This document shows positions 18,005-26,911 of a stretch of 64,000 nucleotides of DNA, in pieces (the stretch's first letter is position 1; every line of letters begins with the position of its first letter). The position numbers were made by a program, and so were the translations under genes. The DNA comes from Oleiphilus sp. (lineage in GTDB: Bacteria > Pseudomonadota > Gammaproteobacteria > Pseudomonadales > Oleiphilaceae): NCBI GenBank assembly GCA_006212045.1, contig PZPK01000020.1:1-64000 (forward strand), written 5' to 3'. The notes under the pieces are model-generated. The model was given only the letters and a program-made list of their open reading frames with translations. It did no database searches and was not told where the DNA came from.

Positions 18005-18225
18005 TGATACAACGCGGTAGACGAACCAACATTCCATCAAACCGATGGCGTCGCAGCGCGGCCCTTTCAGGTCCCGCCAAGCCATTGTTGCTCCCGATTC
18101 AGGGACAAGCAGACTGAGGACCAGCCAGCCGCTCCGTTTGATCTTCAAAATACAAAGCAAAGCCATCTGAAATTGCCCGAGTTGCGTATCAATACCATGA
18201 ATCCGATAACCCACTGAGCCACCTT

Positions 18226-18699
18226 ATGCCTGATTCCAATCAACAACCCGCAAGCCGCTATGGCAATGCAGGTCTGACTCCATTTGTACTTTGCGCCGCA
18301 CTGGTCTGGATATTGCCGGAACACTATGCGCTGCCGGCCAGTCAAGTGTTTGCATGCTACTCCACCGTTATCCTATCTTTCCTTGGTGGCGTGCTTTGGG
18401 GGACTGCATTGCAAAGAGAAACTGCTCCGCAAGGCCCTGCCATGTTGAATATTGCAATCGCTGTCAGCCTCGTGTCTTGGGCAACATTGATTCTGGCGAT
18501 GATTCCGTCCACCACCCTGGCATCTGGCCTGGCGATTTCCATCGCTGTTAACGGTGTGGCCTATCTGATTCTGCGCCAGAGTGAACGCAGTTGTTGCGAT
18601 CAATACTACCCGGAATGGTTCCAGCAGCTGCGCGACTGGTTGAGCCGTATCGTACTGGCCAGCCACATTTCGGTCGCGGTCTTTGTGATTCAGGTTTAG
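18226..18699 (+). CDS. DUF3429 membrane protein
   Basis: 157 residues with about four to five hydrophobic segments (LTPFVLCAALVWILP, VILSFLGGVLWGTAL, IAIAVSLVSWATLILAMIP and others) and the late YYPEWFQQLRDWLSRIVL, which is the family pattern of DUF3429. Function unknown, inner membrane expected. The stop codon lies inside the ribosome-binding site of the next gene. Confidence 0.85.
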   Translation: MPDSNQQPASRYGNAGLTPFVLCAALVWILPEHYALPASQVFACYSTVILSFLGGVLWGTALQRETAPQGPAMLNIAIAVSLVSWATLILAMIPSTTLASGLAISIAVNGVAYLILRQSERSCCDQYYPEWFQQLRDWLSRIVLASHISVAVFVIQV

Positions 18700-18711
18700 G
18701 GGGACTTGCGT

Positions 18712-19032
18712 ATGAAGACTCTGACTCTAAAACAGCTGGAAAAGCACAATCGCCTGGAAAAAGTGATTATTGAATCACTGGATTCGTCACTGTACCGCCT
18801 TTTGGTCCTGGTCGAAGGTGAAGAGGCCTTGGTAACCGAAAAGAACGGCGCATCTTTGGTCAAACGCAACCAGAATGATTTGCGTGAGCTACTGGCGCCG
18901 TTCGCGATTGCGTCCCTGGTGCTGCGTCACCAAAGTGCCTACGACGAAATGATTGGCCAGCCAGTGCGCTCTGAATCCAATCGACTGGAGATCCCCCTCG
19001 GAAAGAACGTGATGCCCGAAATGGGGGCATAA
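18712..19032 (+). CDS. DUF6482 family protein
   Basis: A 106-residue soluble protein. The opening MKTLTLKQLEKHN and the later HQSAYDEMIGQPV match a small gammaproteobacterial family that I believe is DUF6482; function unknown. The ATG at 18712 has AGGGGGA seven bases upstream, overlapping the stop of the DUF3429 gene, so the two are probably co-translated. An in-frame TTG two codons earlier was not chosen. Confidence 0.8.
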   Translation: MKTLTLKQLEKHNRLEKVIIESLDSSLYRLLVLVEGEEALVTEKNGASLVKRNQNDLRELLAPFAIASLVLRHQSAYDEMIGQPVRSESNRLEIPLGKNVMPEMGA

Positions 19033-19232
19033 GTCCCCCTAAATGGCATCCGGCCCCGAGGTCCCCCCTCCCATTGATTGCCCGTTTACAAAAAAAGAGC
19101 GGCAATCTGCCAAACCAGGACTACCTTTAACAGGTAACTCCGCCCTTGAAATCGTGCGGGATACCTCAAGATCCATACAGGTAACGCTGAAACTCTGATT
19201 AATTGCACTATGACTAATGCAGGAGACGTCAG

Positions 19233-19730
19233 ATGACTGAAGAATCAAACAAATTGGTGGATGCATACGAGCGTTTCGCGCAGAAAACCAGAGATTTGCT
19301 CGAAGAATCGCAGGACAAAACAGCACAAGCACTTGAGAAAGCCATGGAGGCGGCACGGGAGAATCTTGAAAAAGCTGAAGAGATCAGCCAGGAGGAAGGA
19401 CAACGCCTGAAAGCTTTTTTGAAGCGTGATTTGGAACAGACGGCCAAGGACATCCAAAGCATCGAAGCCTACACCGTTGAGCACTTCAAACCTTCATCCA
19501 TTAAAATGGGCTTCTATAACCTTTTGTCCTACCTGTCGCACAACAGCGCCGACGTGTTTGACCGGCTCGCAGAATGGGCTGACAAGGAAGTGGAGGTGCA
19601 TACCGGAGAAGTTACCGGCCCCGCCACGTTGCAATGCAGTGCCTGTAAGTCGGACCTGCACTTCAAGGAAAGTGGTCGGGTACCCCCCTGCCCGAAATGC
19701 CATAAAACCGAGTTTCGTCGTACTGGCTAG
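19233..19730 (+). CDS. zinc-ribbon protein (DUF1451)
   Basis: 165 residues: a long, charged coiled-coil-like N-terminal region (about 5-80), a middle segment, and a C-terminal four-cysteine zinc ribbon (Cys135, Cys138, Cys153, Cys156; CSAC and CPKC). This is the layout of the DUF1451 family found in many gammaproteobacteria; function unknown. CAGGAG lies 7 bases before the ATG. Confidence 0.85.
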   Translation: MTEESNKLVDAYERFAQKTRDLLEESQDKTAQALEKAMEAARENLEKAEEISQEEGQRLKAFLKRDLEQTAKDIQSIEAYTVEHFKPSSIKMGFYNLLSYLSHNSADVFDRLAEWADKEVEVHTGEVTGPATLQCSACKSDLHFKESGRVPPCPKCHKTEFRRTG

Positions 19731-19824
19731 AAACACCTCCGGCCCGGGCACTAGCGCTAATGAACGGACAGATTCGTCCCTTAAGCGGATCGGCCATCAA
19801 GCGCGGAACCGTTGCCTATTTCAT

Positions 19825-20400
19825 CTAGGATGGCTTGTCGCTGTAGGCGGAAGGGGCATCTATCGTGGTGCCTTGACGATCCAGCATCCCGACATCCAAT
19901 ACCGGTGAAGCATCGATGTGCTGAGCGTCCATCATCTGCGCAACCCTTTGCAAACTTGAAATAATCATCGTCTGCTCCCAGTCACGAAGGTCATTAAATT
20001 GCCGTGCAAACTGATCCTGCAATGGCATTGGCGCTGTTTTAAGCGTTTCATGGGCTTCATCTGTAAGATAGGCATGCACTTTCCGCTTATCCTCTTTTGA
20101 ACGTTCCCTGAACACCAGTTGACGCTTTTCCAGGCGATCCAGAATCGTCGTGACCGTCGCCTGACTCAGACTCATATCTTCCGCAAGTTGCCCGATGGTC
20201 ACTTCGCCTCGCTCGCGAATCGTATGCAGTAACAGAATCTGGGGAGCTGTCAGCCCGGTCGTTTTGGCCAAATGCTTGGAATGTAAATCGGTTGCGCGTA
20301 TGACGCGCCTGAGCGCCACCAAAACCTGGTCAATGTGTTCCAATTCAATATCCTCAAATATTCCGGCAATTTCGTCATTATAATCCGCGCTTAACAACAT
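19825..20400 (-). CDS. ectR: MarR-family regulator of ectoine synthesis
   Basis: A 191-residue MarR-type regulator. The winged helix-turn-helix is in LTAPQILLLHTI, EVTIGQLAEDMSLSQATVTT and the wing ILDRLEKRQLVFRERSKEDKR (quoted in parts: ILDRLEKRQLVFRE, RSKEDKR). It is transcribed away from ectA across 382 bases, the arrangement of EctR in ectoine producers, and an EctR-like operator lies in that gap. The ATG at 20400 was chosen because TAGGAG precedes it by 3 bases and the upstream in-frame start has none. Likely a repressor relieved by high salt; direct evidence from sequence is the operator match only. Confidence 0.88.
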   Translation of the reverse strand: MLLSADYNDEIAGIFEDIELEHIDQVLVALRRVIRATDLHSKHLAKTTGLTAPQILLLHTIRERGEVTIGQLAEDMSLSQATVTTILDRLEKRQLVFRERSKEDKRKVHAYLTDEAHETLKTAPMPLQDQFARQFNDLRDWEQTMIISSLQRVAQMMDAQHIDASPVLDVGMLDRQGTTIDAPSAYSDKPS

Positions 20401-20593
20401 TACTCCTACCCTGTTCAACTACTGGCCCTGTGACTACCCGACATTTGCCCTGTTCAGTAATGCGCTTTGTCAGCAGTGACCCACCTAATGGCGCAAAACG
20501 GGTTAACAGGAGCTTCCACATCAGACACTTTATGACCCAAGAATTTGTGCTCTTAAGAAAGCACGCAATTACTTTAAGTCTGGAAATATTATT

Positions 20594-20611
20594 TATTTAG
20601 TGTACTATATT
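20594..20611 (+). promoter_or_regulatory. probable EctR operator
   Basis: TATTTAGT-GT-ACTATATT. As I remember the published EctR1 footprint from a halotolerant methanotroph, the site is TATTTAGT-GT-ACTATATA, so 17 of 18 bases agree. It lies 172 bases upstream of ectA and 194 bases upstream of ectR, and its right half resembles a -10 element. Confidence 0.75.
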
Positions 20612-20623
20612 TAGAGAACTAAA
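20610..20623 (+). promoter_or_regulatory. second inverted repeat beside the EctR operator
   Basis: TTTAG-AGAA-CTAAA, a perfect 5-bp inverted repeat that abuts and slightly overlaps the first site. It shares the TTTAG/CTAAA core and may be a second binding position for the regulator. Confidence 0.45.
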
Positions 20624-20745
20624 CATTAACAAGTAAAACTACTAACCAATCTCGACTACGGAGCAGTTTTATCGACGCATTAGGTTGATATGCGCGCAAA
20701 TAGTCTCAAACCAGACAAATAAAGTGGTTTGCCTTAGCAGTAAGA

Positions 20746-20761
20746 TTAGTTAGTTCACTAA
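20746..20761 (+). promoter_or_regulatory. inverted repeat immediately upstream of ectA
   Basis: TTAGT-TAGTTC-ACTAA, a perfect 5-bp inverted repeat with the same TTAGT/ACTAA halves as the main operator but a 6-base spacer, 21 bases before the ectA start. A site here could block transcription or translation of ectA. Confidence 0.4.
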
Positions 20762-20782
20762 ACTTTAGACATAAACAGGAAT

Positions 20783-21295
20783 ATGCAAGCAATTACATTG
20801 AATCACCCCAATAGCCAGGACGGCTATGCCGTGTATCGGCTCATTGAAAGATGCCCTCCTCTAGATACGAACTCAAGCTATTGCAACCTGCTGCAGTGCT
20901 CCCATTTTTCCGACACTTCGGTCGTTGCCAAAATGGCTGACCAGGTCGTGGGGTTCATTTCCGCTTACCTTAAACCGGGCCAGCCGGACACCTTATTTAT
21001 CTGGCAGGTCGCAGTCGGCAATGAAGCACGCGGAAACGGGCTTGCCAAGGATATGCTGTTAAACCTTCTTGACCGTGATGCCTGTGCTCAGGTGACTCAC
21101 CTTGAGACCACCGTAACCGCGGACAACGCAGCATCCTGGGCGCTTTTTGAAAGTCTTACCCGGGATCTGGACACGACACTGACACGCAGTGTGCTGTTTG
21201 ATTCGGAACAGCATTTTGGCGGCCAGCATGCATCCGAATTGCTTGCCCGTATCGGTCCTTTTGAGCATGCATCCAACAGAAAAGACTGCGCTTAA
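20783..21295 (+). CDS. ectA: L-2,4-diaminobutyrate acetyltransferase
   Basis: 170 residues, GNAT fold. VYRLIERCPPLDTNSSYCNL is the ectA signature, followed by VVGFISAYLKP, LFIWQVAVGNEARGNGLAKD (the acetyl-CoA loop with RGNGLA) and THLETTVTADNAASWALFES. It acetylates diaminobutyrate at N4, the second step of ectoine synthesis. First gene of the operon; ectB follows after 65 bases. AGGAA precedes the ATG. Confidence 0.97.
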   Translation: MQAITLNHPNSQDGYAVYRLIERCPPLDTNSSYCNLLQCSHFSDTSVVAKMADQVVGFISAYLKPGQPDTLFIWQVAVGNEARGNGLAKDMLLNLLDRDACAQVTHLETTVTADNAASWALFESLTRDLDTTLTRSVLFDSEQHFGGQHASELLARIGPFEHASNRKDCA

Positions 21296-21360
21296 ACAGA
21301 GCTGACCAACTTTAAAACACTTTATCTATTGCTATTGATCATCCCCTACTGGAGGGCACC

Positions 21361-22668
21361 ATGAAGATTTTTGATGAAATCGAATCCGAAGTACAAAGTT
21401 ACGCGCGCGCATTTCCCCGCGTATTCAACCGGGCCAAAATGGAATACCTGTATGACGAAGACGGCACCGAATATCTGGATTTCCTGGCAGGCGCTGGCAC
21501 GCTCAATTACGGCCACAACAACGATATTTTCAAGCCTTATCTGCTGGATTACATCCAGAATGACGGCATCACCCATGGACTGGATCTCCACACCAAAGCC
21601 AAGGCCGAGTTTCTGGAAAGCTTCAATGAGAAGATCCTGAAACCTCGCAAGCTGGACTATGTGGTGCAGTTTACAGGCCCAACCGGCACCAACGCGGTTG
21701 AGGCAGCACTGAAGCTGGCGCGCAACGTCACAGGCCGCGAAAACGTCATATCATTCACCAATGGCTTTCATGGCGTCAGTATGGGTTCACTGGCTGTTAC
21801 CGGCAACTCTCACCACCGTGGCGCAGCCGGCGTCAGCCTGAGCGGCACCAGTCGTATGCCCTACGATGGCTACCTGGGTGATGCACTCGACACCACAGAA
21901 TATCTGGACAAGGTTCTATGTGATTCCAGCAGTGGCATCGATCACCCTGCCGCAGTTATCGTCGAAACGGTTCAGGGCGAAGGCGGCATCAACGCTGCAA
22001 GCTTTGAGTGGCTGCGCAATCTGGAGAAAGTCTGTCGCAAGCACGATATTCTGCTGATCGTTGATGATATTCAGGCCGGTTGTGGCCGCACAGGTACATT
22101 TTTCAGCTTTGAAGAAGCCGGGATCAAACCTGACATTGTCACACTTTCCAAATCCCTGGGTGGCTATGGTCTGCCCTTCGCAGTCGTACTGTTCCATCCT
22201 GAACTGGATCAATGGAAACCCGGCGAGCACAACGGAACGTTCCGGGGCAACAACTTTGCTTTCGTGACAGCCAAGGCAGCCATCGACCATTACTGGTCGG
22301 ATGATGCATTTTCAAACGATATCAAGGCCAAGGGCGCATACGTCACCAAACGTCTGGACGCCATCGTCGAGGAATACGGTGAGGGCAACTTCAACACCTG
22401 TGGCCGCGGCATGTTCCAGGGCATTAACTGTGTCAATGGTGAGCTGGCTTCCAAAATCACCAAGAGCGCGTTCCAGAAAGGTCTGATTATTGAAACAAGT
22501 GGCGCCGACGACCAGGTCGTCAAGTTCCTGTGCCCTTTGGTGATCAGTCAGGAGAACCTGAAAAAAGGGATCGATATCGTGGAAGACACGATCCGGGAGA
22601 TTTGCGCCAAAATTGACGAGATGCCGGAAGACAATTGCTACTTTGACGATGTCAGAATGGCGAGCTAA
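21361..22668 (+). CDS. ectB: diaminobutyrate-2-oxoglutarate transaminase
   Basis: 435 residues, PLP-dependent class III aminotransferase. [20 protein letters not shown], then [33 protein letters not shown] and [12 protein letters not shown] are typical of EctB; the PLP lysine is Lys264 in LSKSLGGYG. It makes L-2,4-diaminobutyrate from aspartate semialdehyde and glutamate. GGAGGG lies 4 bases before the ATG. Confidence 0.98.
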   Translation: MKIFDEIESEVQSYARAFPRVFNRAKMEYLYDEDGTEYLDFLAGAGTLNYGHNNDIFKPYLLDYIQNDGITHGLDLHTKAKAEFLESFNEKILKPRKLDYVVQFTGPTGTNAVEAALKLARNVTGRENVISFTNGFHGVSMGSLAVTGNSHHRGAAGVSLSGTSRMPYDGYLGDALDTTEYLDKVLCDSSSGIDHPAAVIVETVQGEGGINAASFEWLRNLEKVCRKHDILLIVDDIQAGCGRTGTFFSFEEAGIKPDIVTLSKSLGGYGLPFAVVLFHPELDQWKPGEHNGTFRGNNFAFVTAKAAIDHYWSDDAFSNDIKAKGAYVTKRLDAIVEEYGEGNFNTCGRGMFQGINCVNGELASKITKSAFQKGLIIETSGADDQVVKFLCPLVISQENLKKGIDIVEDTIREICAKIDEMPEDNCYFDDVRMAS

Positions 22669-22680
22669 CAAGGCTCTGGC

Positions 22681-22698
22681 GCCCGGCATGGACCGGGC
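22681..22698 (+). other. small hairpin between ectB and ectC
   Basis: GCCCGG-CATGGA-CCGGGC followed by TTTC, 12 bases after the ectB stop. A 6-bp all-GC stem with a short T-rich tail could cause partial termination or protect the upstream transcript. Confidence 0.4.
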
Positions 22699-22749
22699 TT
22701 TCAGCCAATATCAATCAATATCCCAACAGATCAGTAAACGAGAGGAAGT

Positions 22750-23148
22750 ATGATCGTACGTCAACTGCAAGACGCCCAAAAAGAAGGGCGCCGTATTGTA
22801 TCCCCCGATGGCAACTGGGAAAGCACGCGCCTGCTTTTAAAAGATGATGGCATGGGCTTTTCCTTTCATATCACCACCATCTACAAGGATGCGGACTTTC
22901 GCATGCATTACCAGAACCATCTCGAGTCTGTGTACTGCATATCCGGGAAAGGCGAAATTGAAAACCTGAACGATGGCAAAGTGCACCCTATCAGCGCAGG
23001 TACCATTTACCTCCTGGACAAGCACGACCCGCACATCCTGCGCGCGCAGGAAGAAATGACCATGGCTTGTGTCTTCAATCCGCCGCTGAACGGCAAGGAA
23101 GTGCACAACAAGGAAGGTGCATACGAGCTTGAAGCGGAGACGATTTAA
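22750..23148 (+). CDS. ectC: ectoine synthase
   Basis: 132 residues, cupin fold. [56 protein letters not shown] and [13 protein letters not shown] are the family landmarks; Glu, Tyr and His in the cupin motifs would bind iron. It cyclises N4-acetyl-diaminobutyrate to ectoine. AGAGGAAG lies 3 bases upstream. No ectoine hydroxylase (ectD) gene is present in the window. Confidence 0.98.
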   Translation: MIVRQLQDAQKEGRRIVSPDGNWESTRLLLKDDGMGFSFHITTIYKDADFRMHYQNHLESVYCISGKGEIENLNDGKVHPISAGTIYLLDKHDPHILRAQEEMTMACVFNPPLNGKEVHNKEGAYELEAETI

Positions 23149-23183
23149 TCAACCTCGCACTGCAACTACCTTTACCCCGAAGC

Positions 23184-23534
23184 ATGACAGATAAAGAACG
23201 GGAAGAGCTTAAATCCATCATTCTGCAACGCATCGAATTCCTGCTGGTGCTGATTGATTCGAACGCCTGTGGCAATGCCCACCCGGTACTCGACAATCAG
23301 GTGCCGGTCAATATGTTTGATGCCGGCACACGCGGTCCGAAAAGCAGCGTGATAGATCAGAGTGAGATTGAGCTGACACAACTGACGCGCACCCTGACCT
23401 GGCTGGAGTCCGCCCATGTCGGGCTTTGTGAGCGATGCAAACAGGCCGTGTCCTTCGAACGCATGAAAAGCAATCCGGTTTCACGACTTTGTGACACCTG
23501 TACGGAACAACAACTTGGAGACCTAAATGATTAA
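23184..23534 (+). CDS. DksA/TraR-like zinc-finger protein in the ectoine operon
   Basis: 116 residues. An N-terminal helical region (about 1-25 and 55-78) is followed by a CxxC-x17-CxxC zinc finger (Cys82, Cys85, Cys103, Cys106), the spacing of DksA/TraR proteins. The coiled-coil tip motif DxxDxA of DksA is degenerate: the matching stretch is DAGTRG (46-51), with the second Asp replaced by Thr and Ala by Gly. It may therefore bind RNA polymerase without the usual effect on initiation. It lies 35 bases after ectC and overlaps ask by 8 bases, so it is almost certainly co-transcribed. I know of no such gene as a standard part of ectoine clusters. Confidence 0.75.
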   Translation: MTDKEREELKSIILQRIEFLLVLIDSNACGNAHPVLDNQVPVNMFDAGTRGPKSSVIDQSEIELTQLTRTLTWLESAHVGLCERCKQAVSFERMKSNPVSRLCDTCTEQQLGDLND

Positions 23535-24969
23535 TCATACCGTCGAGAAAATAGGTGGCACATCCATGAGCCACTATGAAGCGGTGCGAGACAATATCAT
23601 CCTCAAGCCTCAAGGCAGAGACGACAAATACCACCGCGTTTTTGTGGTATCCGCTTATGGCGGCATCACGGACTTGCTTCTGGAGCATAAAAAATCGGGC
23701 GAACCCGGCATATTTTCCCTGTTTTCGGACAACATTGATGACGATAGCTGGCGCGATATGCTGACCCTCGTGCAGGAAAAAATGTTCGAGATCAACCGAT
23801 CCCTGTTTGTTGATGGTCCTCTTCTTGAAGATGCCAATCAGTTCATACGCGACCGCCTAGAAGGTGCCGCCAACTGTCTCAGTGATCTTCAGAGCTTGTG
23901 CCGCCATGGCCACTTCTCGCTCAGCAGCCACCTGAACTCTGTACGGGAAATGCTCGCCTGTATTGGCGAAGCGCACAGTGCCCGTAATACCGCCAAGTTA
24001 CTGAAACGCGACGGCATCAATGCCCGCTTTGTAGACCTGACGGCCTGGCGCAGCCAGGAAGTATTGCCGCTGGACACCCGCATCGAACAGGCCTTTGCAG
24101 ACATTGACCTGAGCAGGGAGATCCCGATCGTTACCGGTTATGCGCATAGCGAAAACGGCCTCATGAGCAGTTTTGATCGCGGTTACAGCGAAATGACTTT
24201 CAGTCGTATTGCCGTGCTGACCGAAGCCAGCGAAGCGATTATCCATAAAGAGTTTCATTTGAGCAGTGCCGATCCGCGCCTGGTCGGCGAAGAGCGTGTG
24301 GTGCCCATTGGGCGCACCAACTATGATGTAGCCGACCAACTCGCCAACCTCGGTATGGAAGCGATCCACCCGAAAGCAGCGAAAGGGCTGCGCCAGAACG
24401 AAATACCACTGCGTGTGCGCAACACCTTCGAACCGGAACACCTGGGCACGCTGATAACCGGCGACTATGTCAGTGACGAACCCTGTGTTGAAATTATTGC
24501 CGGACGCAAGGGCATCTATGCCATCGAGCTATGGGATCAGGACATGTCGGGCAAGATTACCGAAGTCGATCATGCCATCACCAGCCTGCTGCAACGCTAC
24601 AAGGTCAACTTCGTGGCGAAAGATGTCAATGCCAACACGATCACGCATTACTTGAGCACCAACCTGAAAACCCTGAAGCGCTTGCTGGTCAATCTGAAAG
24701 AAGCCTTCCCCGATGCAGAGGCCTCCTATCGCAAGGTAGCGATTGTTTCTGCAATTGGCAGTGACATGCAAGTACCGGGTATACTCGCAAAAACCGTCGG
24801 GGCGCTCGCGAATGCCAACATCAGCGTATTGGCCATTCACCAGTCAATGCGTCAGGTCGACATGCAGTTTATCGTAGAAGAAGAGGACTACACCTTGGCC
24901 GTACAAAGCCTGCACCAGTGTCTGGTCGAAGTGCACGACCATGGGCGAGCAATATGTCTCGCATCCTGA
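23527..24969 (+). CDS. ask: ectoine-type aspartate kinase
   Basis: 480 residues. The opening VEKIGGTSMSHYEAVRDNII carries the KxGGTS kinase motif; FVVSAYGGITDLLLEHKKS, FDRGYSEMTFSRIAVLTEAS and the C-terminal ACT region (AIVSAIGSDMQVPGILAKTV) follow the Ask_Ect branch of specialised aspartokinases, which supply aspartyl phosphate for ectoine without ordinary lysine/threonine feedback. Its start overlaps the DksA-like gene by 8 bases and its end overlaps the TPR gene by 16, so it is embedded in the operon. Confidence 0.95.
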   Translation: MINHTVEKIGGTSMSHYEAVRDNIILKPQGRDDKYHRVFVVSAYGGITDLLLEHKKSGEPGIFSLFSDNIDDDSWRDMLTLVQEKMFEINRSLFVDGPLLEDANQFIRDRLEGAANCLSDLQSLCRHGHFSLSSHLNSVREMLACIGEAHSARNTAKLLKRDGINARFVDLTAWRSQEVLPLDTRIEQAFADIDLSREIPIVTGYAHSENGLMSSFDRGYSEMTFSRIAVLTEASEAIIHKEFHLSSADPRLVGEERVVPIGRTNYDVADQLANLGMEAIHPKAAKGLRQNEIPLRVRNTFEPEHLGTLITGDYVSDEPCVEIIAGRKGIYAIELWDQDMSGKITEVDHAITSLLQRYKVNFVAKDVNANTITHYLSTNLKTLKRLLVNLKEAFPDAEASYRKVAIVSAIGSDMQVPGILAKTVGALANANISVLAIHQSMRQVDMQFIVEEEDYTLAVQSLHQCLVEVHDHGRAICLAS

Positions 24970-25859
24970 GCTTAAGCGTCTTGCTCCCCATCCTGCTATG
25001 GGGGGCCGGCGTGCATGCAGCCGATCAGGAAACTCAGGACAAACATTTCGAGGAAAAGATCGAAACCCTCAAAAAACCGATGTTCACGCCTTTTGTTGAG
25101 CTCTATGTGCTCGAGGAAATGAAAAAGCTGAGGATCGATCTGGCCGACCAAAAGCATGAACTGATGCAACAGGTGCTGGACCGGGAACACAAAGCCGTAG
25201 ATAGAGCCGTTGCCTATGCCACTGACACTATCACTTATTTTTTCTATCTGATCGCCGGCGCCACATCCATATTGCTGCTGGTGGGCTGGAACTCTCTGCG
25301 GGAAATACGTGAAAGAATGCATTCTTTGGCCGACGAAGAAGTGTCCAAGCTGGTCGATGAATATGAAAAACGTTTGCAGAACATCGAGCAGCAGCTAAGC
25401 CAGAAAACACGGCATATTCAGGAAAACAAGGAAGAAATAGAACTGACCCAGGACATTCAGTCACTATGGTTAAGAGCCGGGCAGGAAACAAATCCGGCCA
25501 CCAAGATCGAGATATATGACGAGATACTCAAACTGAAGCCTGACGATTGTGAGGCGCTCACCTACAAGGCAGATGCGGTACTGGAACTCGATGAACCTCA
25601 ATGGGCCAGTAACCTGTGCCATCAGGCCCTTGCAATCGACCCGTCCAACTGCCACGCATTCTTCCAGTTGGGCTGTGCCTACACCACCCTGCACCTTTTT
25701 GAGGATGCGGTGCACTATCTTTCCAAAGCGCTTGAGCACAAGGAAAGCTATCGCGACAGTATTCGACAGGATAAGGCACTAATTCCATTGCATGATTATG
25801 CGCCCTATCAAGCCCTGATCTCCGGCTTCGATGATGCGCCCGCTGCGACGGAAAGCTAA
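24954..25859 (+). CDS. exported/membrane TPR protein coupled to ask
   Basis: 301 residues from the ATG at 24954, which overlaps the end of ask by 16 bases. An N-terminal signal segment (MSRILSLSVLLPILLWGAGV) is followed by a short periplasmic part, a membrane helix (about 95-115, FFYLIAGATSILLLVGW), a coiled coil (about 118-170) and TPR-like repeats (about 175-280). Topology suggests the TPR part lies in the cytoplasm. Not a known ectoine gene; tight coupling suggests shared expression, perhaps in osmosensing, but that is inference. Confidence 0.75.
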   Translation: MSRILSLSVLLPILLWGAGVHAADQETQDKHFEEKIETLKKPMFTPFVELYVLEEMKKLRIDLADQKHELMQQVLDREHKAVDRAVAYATDTITYFFYLIAGATSILLLVGWNSLREIRERMHSLADEEVSKLVDEYEKRLQNIEQQLSQKTRHIQENKEEIELTQDIQSLWLRAGQETNPATKIEIYDEILKLKPDDCEALTYKADAVLELDEPQWASNLCHQALAIDPSNCHAFFQLGCAYTTLHLFEDAVHYLSKALEHKESYRDSIRQDKALIPLHDYAPYQALISGFDDAPAATES

Positions 25860-26839
25860 CGAATCTGTCGGCAAACAGACGGGCTTATTCCAAAATGCTT
25901 TTGAAATGCGGTTCGAAAAGCAGGAACGGAACGATAACCCAGCTCTCGTGCCGCCTGATCAACCGAAAACTGTGTCAGCAAATAATCACGCGCAAACTCC
26001 ATACGCATTCTTTCAAAATAGCGCGCCGGAGAAATTCGGTGTCGAGCCGTAAACCTGCGCTGAAAACTGCGCTCGGACATGGGCAAATAAGCAGCCATTT
26101 CCGATACCCTAACCGGACGCCTAAGCTGCGTCTTTAGCCAATTTATCAATCCTGCAAAATCGTCATCCTGCTTTCCCCCTAAATCCAGTAACTGACTGAA
26201 CTGGGATTGTTTTCCTGGCCTGTGCGCGTAAACCACCAGATTTTTTGCAACGTCCTTCATCAGCTTCTCGCCATGATCCCGGCGTAATATTTCGAGCGCC
26301 ATGTCGATTCCGGTTGTCACGCCTGCCGATGTCCAGCAACACCCGTCAACGTGGTACAGCGCATCGTTCAGCACATTGATATCCTTACCAAGCTGACTTA
26401 GAGATTCACATCCTGCCCAATGCGTAGTAACCGTCATACCACGCAACAAATTTGCAGCTTGCAAAAGGAATGCCCCACTACAAACAGAACCATAACGCTC
26501 GCAGTTCCCGGACTCGCTCGCGAGCCACCCCGTCAGTATTTTATTCGCCATTGCTTGTTGCAGCGGTTTGGCTTGCGCTCCAACCACCAGTAAGGTCGTG
26601 CGTGGTGAAACGTTGGAATCCCCGCACGGGTTGCTCATGATGGTCAGACCGGATTCCGCCGTGACCAATCCACCTTCTACAGACACACATTGCTGATGGT
26701 AGAGAGTCCTTTTCGACAACGAATTCGCCGCTGAAAACACCGACATCGGACCACTCAAGTCCAACAATTCAAAGCCAGGATAGATTGCAAACAAGACCGA
26801 ACGTTCATGCATTGGCGTAATATAGGTGTTTTTTGTCAT
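25856..26839 (-). CDS. GlxA-type AraC regulator with DJ-1/PfpI domain
   Basis: 327 residues. The N-terminal half (about 10-190) is a DJ-1/PfpI-like domain (LFAIYPGFELLDLSGPMSVF; nucleophile-like Cys in GSVCSGAFLL). The C-terminal half (about 225-327) is an AraC-type double HTH (MAAYLPMSERSFQRRFTARH and AARELGYRSVPAFRTAFQKH). Such regulators often control neighbouring catabolic genes. It is divergent from a separate PfpI-family gene across 72 bases and overlaps the end of the TPR gene by 4 bases. Confidence 0.92.
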   Translation of the reverse strand: MTKNTYITPMHERSVLFAIYPGFELLDLSGPMSVFSAANSLSKRTLYHQQCVSVEGGLVTAESGLTIMSNPCGDSNVSPRTTLLVVGAQAKPLQQAMANKILTGWLASESGNCERYGSVCSGAFLLQAANLLRGMTVTTHWAGCESLSQLGKDINVLNDALYHVDGCCWTSAGVTTGIDMALEILRRDHGEKLMKDVAKNLVVYAHRPGKQSQFSQLLDLGGKQDDDFAGLINWLKTQLRRPVRVSEMAAYLPMSERSFQRRFTARHRISPARYFERMRMEFARDYLLTQFSVDQAARELGYRSVPAFRTAFQKHFGISPSVCRQIR

Positions 26840-26911
26840 TTACGCCAATTATCTGAGGGATATACTACTCGCTATGAAATGCCTTTTTGATTCAATAAAA
26901 GGAGTACCGAA

